Shown piece by piece: positions 1-6,207 of a DNA stretch of 8,201 nucleotides. This DNA is from Candidatus Shapirobacteria bacterium CG2_30_35_20 (GTDB lineage Bacteria; Patescibacteriota; Microgenomatia; UBA12405): the NCBI GenBank assembly GCA_001873665.1, contig MNZO01000029.1, positions 1 to 8,201 of the forward strand, given 5' to 3'. The position numbers were made by a program, and so were the translations under genes. The notes below the pieces were generated by a model. The model saw nothing but the letters and a program-made list of their open reading frames with translations, was not told the origin of the DNA and did not search any database. Position 1 is the first letter of the stretch. Each line of letters opens with the position of its first letter.

Positions 1-248
1 ATCGGCAAACCAGCCGTCATCATGGTTGCCAGCTGACGAGTAAAATTTGAAATCATTTTGCCATTAATTCTGCCACTAATTTTACGCCAAACTTCAGCCA
101 TCATATTTTCACTTTTTATTTGTACCCCCAAGGGTATCAAACCACTAGCTCGCAAAGACTCAATCACACTTTTCTCTGTCCCCAATTCCAACTCACCTTT
201 AACCATTTTACCCATCCAATCTTTGGCTTTATATCTATATTTAGGCAT
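1..248 (-). CDS. pilC: Type IV pilus inner-membrane platform protein PilC (N-terminal 82 codons, partial)
   Basis: This gene begins with ATG at 246-248 on the minus strand and runs off the left edge, so only 82 codons are visible. The product starts MPKYRYKAKDWMGK and contains the motif NFTRQLATMMTAGLP near residues 68-82. That motif is the entry to the first GspF/PilC (T2SS_F) domain, where family members usually read F.RqLatLl.aGlp. The N-terminal part (YKAKD..G....GELE) also matches the small beta domain preceding the first cytoplasmic helical bundle. PilC is the polytopic inner-membrane protein that anchors the PilB and PilT motors and passes pilins into the fibre; no membrane helix is expected yet in this fragment. 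The start lies 3 bases after the pilT stop, so it is probably translationally coupled to pilT. No strong Shine-Dalgarno is visible (only AAGG about 15 nt upstream). Confidence 0.88.
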   Translation of the reverse strand, partial: MPKYRYKAKDWMGKMVKGELELGTEKSVIESLRASGLIPLGVQIKSENMMAEVWRKISGRINGKMISNFTRQLATMMTAGLP

Positions 249-251
249 TTT

Positions 252-1319
252 TTATCGAATTGACCTTAATAAACTTTGTAATTCTGTTGGTTTTAGGGTA
301 AAGCTCATGGCCATCTCTTCAGAAACCTGACCTTGTTTTATCAATTTCGCCAACGACATTTCCATACTAAACATCCCCATATCTCCTCCTGTTTGAATTA
401 CATTATCAATCAAAAAAGTTTTGCCTTCACGAATAATATTTTTAATAGCACTATTGGCTATCAATACTTCCATCGCTGGCACTCGTCGCCCCTCATCAAC
501 GGTTGGCAATAATCTTTGCGACACCACCGCCGTCAACACCGATGCCAATTGAGTCCGAATTTGAGTCTTTGAATTTTCCGGAAAAACATCAACAATTCTA
601 TCAATCGTTTGCGCCGCCGAATTAGTGTGTAAGGTCGAAAAAACCAAATGTCCAGTTTCCGCCACTGTTAAGGCCAATTGTATCGTTTCCAAATCACGCA
701 TTTCCCCCACAAAAACCACATTAGGATCTTGCCTCAATACCGATCGCAAAGCCCGATCAAAACTTTTAGTATCAGCCCCCAATTCCCGTTGCGAGACTAA
801 AGACTTAAGTGGTTTAATCACATATTCAATCGGATCTTCCACCGTAATTATATGACCACCAAATTGGGTATTTATTTCATTTAGCATCGAGGCTGCCGTC
901 GTCGATTTTCCCTGTCCCGTTGGCCCAGTAATCAACACAAAACCTTGTTTTATTTTCAAAAAAGTATTCAAAACCGGTGGCAAGTTTAGCGATACCATAT
1001 CAGGTATGTCAAAAGGGATTACCCGAAGCACCATGGCCGGATTGCCATTATCAAAAAAAACATTGGCTCTAAACCTAACCTCACCCAAAGTTATCGAAAA
1101 ATCTAAATCTTTTTCCGTTTCAAATTTATCTTTTTGCTCTTGATTTAAAATCGACAAAATCATCTCCCCCATTTCTCCTATTTCTGGCATTTGAAAATTT
1201 CCCAATGAAACCAATTCACCATTTATCCTAAATTTAGGCAACATTACCGATGTCAAGTGAACATCCGAAGCTTTGTTTTGTAACGCCAATTTCAGTAAAG
1301 TTTCTATTTTTATATCCAT
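252..1319 (-). CDS. pilT: Type IV pilus retraction ATPase PilT
   Basis: This is a 355-residue secretion ATPase of normal PilT length. Visible motifs in order are: an N-terminal PAS-like region with SDVHL at 18-22; Walker A GPTGQGKSTT at 132-141 (Gln where most PilT have Ser); the Asp box TVEDPIEY at 159-166; Walker B VVFVGEMRD at 201-209; and the His box with TGHLVFSTLHTN at 222-233. AIKNIIRE at 291-298 corresponds to the C-terminal AIRNLIRE motif needed for retraction and distinguishes PilT from PilB. There is no tetracysteine zinc motif, as expected for PilT. The cytoplasmic hexamer hydrolyses ATP to depolymerise the pilus. The gene follows pilB after 144 bp and precedes pilC by 3 bp. The ATG at 1317-1319 was chosen because MDIKIETLLKLALQNKASDVHL is the standard family N-terminus; no clear Shine-Dalgarno precedes it. 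TAA stop. Confidence 0.96.
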   Translation of the reverse strand: MDIKIETLLKLALQNKASDVHLTSVMLPKFRINGELVSLGNFQMPEIGEMGEMILSILNQEQKDKFETEKDLDFSITLGEVRFRANVFFDNGNPAMVLRVIPFDIPDMVSLNLPPVLNTFLKIKQGFVLITGPTGQGKSTTAASMLNEINTQFGGHIITVEDPIEYVIKPLKSLVSQRELGADTKSFDRALRSVLRQDPNVVFVGEMRDLETIQLALTVAETGHLVFSTLHTNSAAQTIDRIVDVFPENSKTQIRTQLASVLTAVVSQRLLPTVDEGRRVPAMEVLIANSAIKNIIREGKTFLIDNVIQTGGDMGMFSMEMSLAKLIKQGQVSEEMAMSFTLKPTELQSLLRSIR

Positions 1320-1463
1320 ATAATTTTTATTAATTTAATTTCCAATTTCCAATAACCAATTTCCAAATATTTGATTATTAAATAATTTATTTATTAAATA
1401 TTATTTGTTTTTTGTAATTTGTAATTTGTTTGGAAATTGTAAATTTGTTTTTTGTGATTTAGT
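1320..1463. repeat. AT-rich spacer with short tandem and inverted repeats between pilB and pilT
   Basis: This 144-bp spacer is almost free of G and C and contains no gene. The left half carries copies of the unit caatttcc (around 1342-1350 and 1357-1364). The right half carries gtaattt-type units (around 1414-1427). A perfect 11-bp inverted repeat, caatttccaaa at 1357-1367 and tttggaaattg at 1429-1439, brackets an AT-only core that could itself fold imperfectly. Repeats of this style look like the short degenerate spacer repeats I associate with CPR genomes, but that is recollection and not tested here. The element could be a small mobile or palindromic repeat, or an RNA processing or attenuation site separating pilB from pilT expression. 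There is no GC-rich stem with a T-run, so it is not a typical intrinsic terminator. Confidence 0.6.
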
Positions 1464-3188
1464 TTAGTATTGTGCTACCCTCAACACTTCTTCAAGAGTT
1501 GTTACTCCTTCTAAAACTTTAACAAAACCGTCTTGTTTCATAGTCAACATTCCCTCATCCATCCCTTGTTTTTGAATCGAAGCCGCGCTAGATTTTTCCA
1601 CTACCATTTTGGCAATTTTTTCTGAAATCGGCATAACTTCATAAATAGCAATTCTTCCCAAATATCCTGTATTATTGCATTTATCACATCCATTGGGATG
1701 AGGAATGGTCAGAGTTTTTCCTTCCTTTTTCCATTTATCCGCAATCATGTCAAAAATCGGCCCCAGTGTTTCCTTCAATACCGCTTCATTATCTGATTTC
1801 AATTCATCACTGGTCACACAACTTTGACACACTTTTCGCAACACCCGTTGGGCTACCACACAGGTTAAAGCTGAGGTTAAAAGAAAAGGCTCAACCCCCA
1901 TATCTATCATTCGCGGTGGTGCACCCGAAGCATCATTAGTATGCAATGTTGAAAAAACCAAATGACCGGTTAATGCGGCGTTGATGGCCAATTCAGCCGT
2001 CTCAGTATCCCGAATTTCCCCCACCATTATAACATTTGGATCTTGTCGCAAAAAAGATCGTAAGGCTGAAGCAAAAGTTAAACCAGCCTGAACATTAACC
2101 TGAACTTGATTAACTCCCTTCATTTGATATTCCACCGGGTCTTCGATTGTCACCACATTTACTTTTGAAGTGGCAACTTTGTCTAAAACCGAATACAAAG
2201 TAGTCGTTTTTCCCGAACCAGTTGGACCACAGACAATAATAATCCCATGGGGTCTTTCAATTGACTCAATCAAATTTTTCAAAGCCAAACCTCGCAACCC
2301 CAAATCAGGTAATGATGGCACTTTTTGGGCTTTACGCAATAACCTCATTACCACCTTTTCCCCATAGGATACTGGTAAAGTTGAAATACGCAAATCAACG
2401 TCAGTTCCATCGACGGAAATATTAAACCGACCATCTTGAGGCATTCTTTTTTCGTCGATTTTTAAATTTGCCAAAATTTTAACCCGCGATACCACCGCTT
2501 CCAACACATTTCGCGGTAACACATATTTTTCTTGTAAAATTCCGTCAATTCTATATCTAATTCGCACATTTTCTTCCAGCGGTTCAATATGGATATCAGA
2601 CGCCCGTGATTTAACCGCATATTCTAAAATTGTCGACACAATTTTAGCAATCGGGGCTTCCGCCGAAACCTTTTGTCTTTGACTTCCTTCAGCTTTAAAA
2701 GAATCTATTTTTTGTTCATCCAAAGCCTTAGTAACCTCGCTAGTAATCCCTTTTTCTCGTTCATATTTTTCCCGAATAAACGATTCAATTTGTTTTACTT
2801 CAGACATGGCTGTTTTAATCTTAAGATTGGTCTTTTTTTCCAAGAATTCTACAGTTTCCAAATCAAGCGGATTACCCATCGCCACCCACAAAGACTTATC
2901 TTTAGTGTCCATTTTATAGGGCACCACCTTATATTTTTCCGCCACACTTTGAGGGACCAAGGCCAACGCCTCAGGCGCAAAACCAATTTCTTCCAAATTA
3001 ACAAAGGGGACCCGCAAAAATTCTGCCTTAACTTTAGCAAAATCTAAATCACTCAATAATCTTTTTTGCAAAATTATTTCTTCTTCCGATTCACCGCTTT
3101 TTAGTCGTTCCAAATTTATTTTTTCAGCCACCTCAGTCGTCAAATAGTTATGAGCCACCAATACATCAGTTAAATTTTTATAAACCAT
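1464..3188 (-). CDS. pilB: Type IV pilus assembly ATPase PilB (GspE family)
   Basis: This 574-residue protein has the full PilB architecture. An N-terminal MshEN/T2SSE_N domain covers about 1-140 and includes the typical VPFVNLEE and LVPQSVAEKY segments. A linker follows, then a domain with SRASDIHIEP at 194-203, and then the motor: Walker A GPTGSGKTTT at 321-330, Asp box TIEDPVEY at 347-354, Walker B VIMVGEIRD at 386-394, His box TGHLVFSTLHTNDA at 407-420. Cys454, Cys457, Cys501 and Cys504 (CQSC...CDKC) form the zinc-binding tetracysteine motif characteristic of PilB/GspE. The cytoplasmic hexamer powers pilus extension by driving PilC. It is first in a pilB-pilT-pilC series. The ATG at 3186-3188 begins MVYKNLTDVLVAHNYLTTE, a normal family start. 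A TATGAT hexamer ends 6 nt before it, so the mRNA may be leaderless. TAA stop. Confidence 0.96.
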   Translation of the reverse strand: MVYKNLTDVLVAHNYLTTEVAEKINLERLKSGESEEEIILQKRLLSDLDFAKVKAEFLRVPFVNLEEIGFAPEALALVPQSVAEKYKVVPYKMDTKDKSLWVAMGNPLDLETVEFLEKKTNLKIKTAMSEVKQIESFIREKYEREKGITSEVTKALDEQKIDSFKAEGSQRQKVSAEAPIAKIVSTILEYAVKSRASDIHIEPLEENVRIRYRIDGILQEKYVLPRNVLEAVVSRVKILANLKIDEKRMPQDGRFNISVDGTDVDLRISTLPVSYGEKVVMRLLRKAQKVPSLPDLGLRGLALKNLIESIERPHGIIIVCGPTGSGKTTTLYSVLDKVATSKVNVVTIEDPVEYQMKGVNQVQVNVQAGLTFASALRSFLRQDPNVIMVGEIRDTETAELAINAALTGHLVFSTLHTNDASGAPPRMIDMGVEPFLLTSALTCVVAQRVLRKVCQSCVTSDELKSDNEAVLKETLGPIFDMIADKWKKEGKTLTIPHPNGCDKCNNTGYLGRIAIYEVMPISEKIAKMVVEKSSAASIQKQGMDEGMLTMKQDGFVKVLEGVTTLEEVLRVAQY

Positions 3189-3210
3189 ACTATAATCATA
3201 GTAGACTAAT
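3189..3210. promoter_or_regulatory. Divergent promoter region between pilB and the delta'-like gene
   Basis: Only 22 bp separate the two divergent start codons. On the plus strand TATAAT lies at 3191-3196, 14 nt before the ATG at 3211, giving a predicted leader of about 8 nt. On the minus strand TATGAT lies at 3200-3195, 6 nt before the pilB ATG. A minus-strand TTGATG at 3226-3221 could serve as a -35, though its 20-nt spacing to TATGAT is long; an alternative TACTAT at 3203-3198 would give 17 nt. The two -10 elements overlap, so the promoters probably compete. Any -35 elements must lie inside the neighbouring genes. Confidence 0.5.
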
Positions 3211-3813
3211 ATGACCTTTCCATCAACACTTATTATTGGAGATAATTATCAAACTTTACTTGAATCACTTGGGCATTCTCAATTACAAAATCCAGATTTA
3301 ATAATAATAGATAATGACTATTCAATCGAAGCCGTTCGAAAAATAGAAAATTTTTTACATAAACTTTCATATAACCACAAAAACAAAGTAGTACTGATAA
3401 AAAATGCGCAAAATCTTGACCTAATCCATCAAAACACCTTGTTAAAAAACATCGAAGAACCAGGTGAAAACAATTATTTTATTCTCACCACCAATAATCT
3501 ATCCAAAATTTTACCCACCATCATTTCCCGCTGTCATTTAATTATTCAAAAACAAAATATCGTTTCTGTTTTACAAAATTTACCAGTTCCCACCGATATT
3601 AAATCTGCTTTACAAATTTCCTCAACCATCGAAAAAAACTCTATAAAAGAAACTCTACAAAACGAGTTAAATTCTCTCCAACAAAATTTAGTCAAAAACC
3701 CAACTCCAAAATTATCCCAAAAAATAGGAATATTACTAAAATCACTCGAATTTATCGATAGCAATCTCGACCCCAGGTTGGCGTTGGATTATTATCTACT
3801 TAATCAAATTTAA
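3211..3813 (+). CDS. Short DNA polymerase III delta'-like clamp-loader subunit (HolB/DnaX-type AAA+ fold)
   Basis: The 200-residue product has the central signature of clamp-loader delta'/gamma subunits. QNPDLIIIDNDYSIEAVRKI (27-46) matches the hPDl......I.vd.iR segment. NKVVLIKNAQNLDLIHQNTLLKNIEEP (58-84) matches the KvviI..ae.l...aqNaLLKtlEEP segment. YFILTTNNLSKILPTIISRC (89-108) matches the sensor-1 region and SRC motif. Walker A is absent, as are the four zinc-binding cysteines (Cys108 is the only Cys), and the protein is well below the usual ~300+ residues of delta'. I therefore infer a reduced, ATPase-inactive delta'-like subunit that helps load the sliding clamp. The ATG at 3211 follows a TATAAT at 3191-3196 with no Shine-Dalgarno. 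The gene is divergent from pilB, and its last 18 bp overlap the tail of the convergent BRO-N gene. TAA stop. Confidence 0.82.
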   Translation: MTFPSTLIIGDNYQTLLESLGHSQLQNPDLIIIDNDYSIEAVRKIENFLHKLSYNHKNKVVLIKNAQNLDLIHQNTLLKNIEEPGENNYFILTTNNLSKILPTIISRCHLIIQKQNIVSVLQNLPVPTDIKSALQISSTIEKNSIKETLQNELNSLQQNLVKNPTPKLSQKIGILLKSLEFIDSNLDPRLALDYYLLNQI

Positions 3814-4629
3814 TCCTCTTGCATTTAGTTTTACCACCACTCTTCTACCTGTCCTTTTCTCAATTTTCTTTCTAGCATCACCCGCAATTGATCCACCCTC
3901 TCGGGCATTTTTTTTATTTTCGGCAAAATTTTTTGGTAAAACTTTTTTAGATATTTCCGTTGTCGATGCCTCGGCCAACATATTTAGTACTAATTCCAAA
4001 TTTGTCATGTTGTCCCGTAAATTCTCTTTTTTAAGATTTTTATAGTTTTTATAATCTCGAGTTTTCATACCCGCCCAAGCAAACGTAATTTCATCCGTCA
4101 AATCAGCAAATTCAGCCATTTCTTCTACCCCTCGATTTTCCCACTCATCAGTCAGTTCTTTTCTAACTTCAATACTTTTCAATCTTTGGTTGACCCAATT
4201 TTTGGAATAACCACGTTTTAAATAAAATCTCATTGCCCTTTGGATTGCTTTTTCCGGATCTTCTGATTCTTCAATTCTTTCATACCCAACTTTAGCCAAC
4301 CACATTTTAAATGGTTCGGCTTTAGGCGAGGGGATTGATTGGATAATCCGCAGTATTCCTTCAGTATTAGCACAATCAGTTTCACGCATTTTGCCATCAG
4401 GCGCAATCAATTTCAACTGTCGACAAATTGTCGACAGTTCAATTCCATCTTCACCTTTTACACGAATCTTCATTTTAAACCAATAATCTCGGGAATTAAC
4501 ACTATCCGTCAACACTTCTACAATGTCTACCACCGAAAACCACCATTTTTCATTTTCCTCATCCCAAATTCTTCTTATTTTTTTATTTTGAAAAACTACT
4601 AGCTGTGAAATATTTTTTACTTTATTCAT
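3796..4629 (-). CDS. BRO-N domain protein, DinD / phage antirepressor-like
   Basis: The 277-residue product opens with a BRO-N domain (about 10-115). Recognisable blocks are WWFSVVDIVEVLTDS, LSTICRQLKL, DGKMRETDCANTEGILRI and the strongly conserved SIPSPKAEPFKMWLAKVGYE. The C-terminal part contains NYKNLKKENLRDNMTNLEL and MLAEASTTEISKK, a block I recognise from BRO-N proteins related to DNA-damage-inducible DinD and prophage antirepressors. BRO-N domains bind DNA, so a regulatory role is likely, but the target is unknown. I chose ATG 4627-4629 over an in-frame TTG at 4633-4635 because the TTG overlaps the predicted -10. The gene ends (TAG) 18 bp inside the convergent delta'-like gene and is divergent from the Fic gene. 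It contains a 25-bp palindrome at 4415-4439. It may be phage- or mobile-element-derived; a stand-alone regulator is the alternative. Confidence 0.87.
   Translation of the reverse strand: MNKVKNISQLVVFQNKKIRRIWDEENEKWWFSVVDIVEVLTDSVNSRDYWFKMKIRVKGEDGIELSTICRQLKLIAPDGKMRETDCANTEGILRIIQSIPSPKAEPFKMWLAKVGYERIEESEDPEKAIQRAMRFYLKRGYSKNWVNQRLKSIEVRKELTDEWENRGVEEMAEFADLTDEITFAWAGMKTRDYKNYKNLKKENLRDNMTNLELVLNMLAEASTTEISKKVLPKNFAENKKNAREGGSIAGDARKKIEKRTGRRVVVKLNARGLNLIK
4415..4439. repeat. 25-bp palindrome inside the BRO-N gene
   Basis: Arms aactgtcgacaa (4415-4426) and ttgtcgacagtt (4428-4439) are perfect inverted complements around a single central base. It contains two GTCGAC sites. It encodes the LSTICRQL part of the BRO-N domain, so coding constraint may contribute. 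Confidence 0.7.
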
Positions 4630-4634
4630 AAACA

Positions 4635-4664
4635 ATATTACATCCGAAGTTTAAGCGAAGTCAA
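4635..4664 (-). promoter_or_regulatory. Promoter of the BRO-N gene
   Basis: On the minus strand, TTGACT (4664-4659) is followed after 18 nt by TAATAT (4640-4635), preceded directly by TG. The ATG begins 5 nt after the -10, at 4629. The spacing and sequence fit a sigma-70-type promoter, with transcription starting at or next to the start codon. This is the best-formed promoter in the window. Confidence 0.65.
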
Positions 4665-4720
4665 TAGTAAAAAGACGACTTATTTTCCCCGCACTTTTCC
4701 CTCACTTAATTTTAATAATT

Positions 4721-4729
4721 TGCTATAAT
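4721..4729 (+). promoter_or_regulatory. Extended -10 promoter of the Fic gene
   Basis: TGC followed by a consensus TATAAT (4724-4729) forms an extended -10 element 8 nt before the ATG at 4738. No good -35 is seen at 16-18 nt upstream (ctcact at 4701-4706 is poor), which is tolerable for an extended -10. The predicted start is within about 2 nt of the ATG. No Shine-Dalgarno fits in between. Confidence 0.65.
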
Positions 4730-4737
4730 ACTCCTAG

Positions 4738-5868
4738 ATGTTTTCACCACTGTTTACCATTAATAATAAAATTCTTAAAAATATAGGCGCTATCGAAGCC
4801 GCCAAAGCCATTATTGACGAAGCCCCTCTAATTCCCGTCTATGAAAAACAATTTCAACAAGAAGCCATCATCAGAACCGTTCATTTTGGAACTCGCATCG
4901 AAGGTAACGATTTAACCTACCAAGAAGTCCAAAAACTGGTCGAAGGTCACGACATTACCGGTACTGATCGTGACATCCAAGAAGTCATTAACTATCGTAA
5001 CGTAATGAACTATCTTGAGGAACTTTGGGCATTATTCGATGCTGATATGCCTTTACCTGAAGAAAAATTCAATCCCACCATCGATAAAAAAAATCGTACC
5101 TTTTTCTACTCCGAATCGATTGTCAAAAAAATTCATGCTCTGACTACTTACAAAGTTATTGAAGCCACTCAAACTGGTCAATATCGTCATCAACAAGTAG
5201 TTTTAAAAAATACTAAAACAGGTGAAATTGCCCACCGACCACCACCCGCCATCGAAGTCCCTTACTTAATGCAAGATTACATCGAATGGCTTAATAGTTT
5301 TGAGTCTCAAGACATTCATCCCACTATCAAAAGTGCCATCACTCATTATATTTTAATTGCCATCCATCCTTTCATCGAAGGCAATGGTCGTACCGCTCGA
5401 TCCTTTGCTGTTTTACCATTATATGCCCAAGGTTACGATATTCGTCGTCTCTTTTCTCTCGAAGAATATTTTGACCGCAACGCCGAGGTTTATTACCATG
5501 TCATCCAAACCACTCATGAACAAAATTCCGATTTATTTATGCGTGATTTGACCAACTGGATTGAATATTTTTCAGAGGCACTCGCCATCGAATTAACCCG
5601 TGTTAAAGACAAAGTCCAGACTCTATCCCGTGATTTAAAATTTAAACAAAAATTAGGTGGACATCAAGTTCATCTTACCGAACGACAAATAAAATTGGTC
5701 GAATTTATGCAACAATTTGGTGGCCTCCGTATGCCCGACGCCAAATCACTCCTCCCCATGGTGTCCGACGACACCATTTGGCGTGATTTAAAAAAATTAA
5801 TCGATGACAAAGTTGTTGTTAAACGTGGTTCCACCAAAGGCGCCTACTATTCCCTAGCTACGGTATAA
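4738..5868 (+). CDS. Fic-domain protein (probable AMP transferase) with C-terminal winged helix
   Basis: The 376-residue product carries the complete Fic core HPFIEGNGRTAR at 210-221, including the catalytic His210, acidic Glu214 and the two arginines. Fic enzymes typically transfer AMP from ATP to a hydroxyl side chain of a target protein; the target here is unknown. The N-terminal helical region has HFGTRIEGNDLTYQEV (49-64), which aligns with the S..IEGN.LT segment bearing the alpha-inhibitory Glu (Glu55), so it looks like an N-terminally self-inhibited (class II) Fic. YRHQQVVLKN (149-158) and HRPPPA (166-171) fit the target-docking flap. Residues about 312-374 (LTERQIKLVEFM, then DTIWRDLKKLIDDKVVVKRGSTKGAYY) form a winged helix, suggesting DNA binding or autoregulation. 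The predicted mRNA is leaderless or nearly so. No antitoxin gene adjoins it, consistent with an inhibitory segment in cis. TAA stop. Confidence 0.93.
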   Translation: MFSPLFTINNKILKNIGAIEAAKAIIDEAPLIPVYEKQFQQEAIIRTVHFGTRIEGNDLTYQEVQKLVEGHDITGTDRDIQEVINYRNVMNYLEELWALFDADMPLPEEKFNPTIDKKNRTFFYSESIVKKIHALTTYKVIEATQTGQYRHQQVVLKNTKTGEIAHRPPPAIEVPYLMQDYIEWLNSFESQDIHPTIKSAITHYILIAIHPFIEGNGRTARSFAVLPLYAQGYDIRRLFSLEEYFDRNAEVYYHVIQTTHEQNSDLFMRDLTNWIEYFSEALAIELTRVKDKVQTLSRDLKFKQKLGGHQVHLTERQIKLVEFMQQFGGLRMPDAKSLLPMVSDDTIWRDLKKLIDDKVVVKRGSTKGAYYSLATV

Positions 5869-5871
5869 AAA

Positions 5872-5940
5872 CTACGCAACATTTGCCACACCAAATACTT
5901 TTTTCTCTAAATTACCAGTTCTTTTTTCAACCTCAACAAT
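5872..5940 (-). pseudogene. In-frame continuation of the small coiled-coil gene past its TAA
   Basis: Directly after the TAA the same frame reads IVEVEKRTGNLEKKVFGVAN and two more codons (22 in all), then TAG at 5872-5874. The segment is rich in Glu/Lys with spaced hydrophobics, like the C-terminal coiled coil usual in such small proteins. It ends 3 bp from the convergent Fic stop. A CAA-to-TAA change would explain the break. I infer a 97-codon ancestral gene; readthrough, sequencing error or strain-level mutation are all possible. Confidence 0.5.
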
Positions 5941-6165
5941 TTAATTCGTTGTTACCAATCTAAATTCTTCATTTGTATTAACCTCATATGCCAATCCATC
6001 AACTAAATTAAAAATATTGCTGTATTGCTGTTTCATTTCATCTCGAATTTCATTTAATTTTTCCACGATTTTAAAATCAATCTTACTGTCAATTTCAGAC
6101 AATATTTCCTTTTTTAATTTGACCCCATCAGCTTTTGTAAAATTATCAGATTTATTTTGTTTCAC
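5941..6165 (-). CDS. Small charged coiled-coil protein, probably truncated by an in-frame stop
   Basis: This 74-codon gene is unrecognised at family level. The product is highly charged and probably helical from about residue 15 onward (LKKEILSEIDSKIDFK, KLNEIRDEMKQQ), with no signal peptide or membrane segment. It resembles in style the small coiled-coil proteins of unknown function often seen in CPR genomes (my inference). The start is GTG at 6163-6165. It is supported by a promoter on the same strand, TTTACA at 6199-6194 and TAGAAT at 6177-6172, whose expected start coincides with the GTG, and by a TAG stop four codons upstream. After the TAA at 5941-5943 the frame stays open for 22 more codons with coiled-coil character (see the 5872-5940 entry), so the C-terminus may be lost. 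It is divergent from ligA. Confidence 0.62.
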   Translation of the reverse strand: MKQNKSDNFTKADGVKLKKEILSEIDSKIDFKIVEKLNEIRDEMKQQYSNIFNLVDGLAYEVNTNEEFRLVTTN

Positions 6166-6171
6166 ATATAC

Positions 6172-6201
6172 ATTCTACATCCAAATTTATCAGTGTAAAA
6201 T
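6172..6201. promoter_or_regulatory. Overlapping divergent promoters for ligA and the coiled-coil gene
   Basis: The 42-bp gap between the two starts holds a plus-strand TAAAAT at 6196-6201, ending 6 nt before the ligA ATG. It also holds a minus-strand TTTACA (6199-6194), 16 nt, TAGAAT (6177-6172), ending 6 nt before the GTG of the coiled-coil gene. The minus -35 overlaps the ligA -10, so the two promoters are likely mutually exclusive. Neither gene has a Shine-Dalgarno. Confidence 0.55.
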
Positions 6202-6207
6202 ATATCA

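Noticed and set aside
58..330. A plus-strand 90-codon open frame opposite pilC and pilT
   Set aside because: It lies over the pilC start and the pilT end on the other strand, matches no family I know, and the minus-strand reading gives clear PilC and PilT motifs.
1320..1463. Intrinsic terminator or CRISPR array between pilB and pilT
   Set aside because: There is no GC stem with T-run, and the repeats are too short and irregular with no uniform spacers.
2673..3047. A plus-strand 124-codon open frame rich in Phe opposite pilB
   Set aside because: The Phe-rich composition is what the antisense of Lys/Glu-rich coding sequence gives; pilB on the minus strand is unambiguous.
4636..4737. A small RNA or extra gene between BRO-N and Fic
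   Set aside because: The ~100 bp is accounted for by divergent promoters; no open frame or stable hairpin was seen.
5941..5943. TAA as a reassigned sense codon
   Set aside because: pilB, pilT, the delta'-like gene and Fic all end properly at TAA, so reassignment is not supported; a mutation or local readthrough is simpler.
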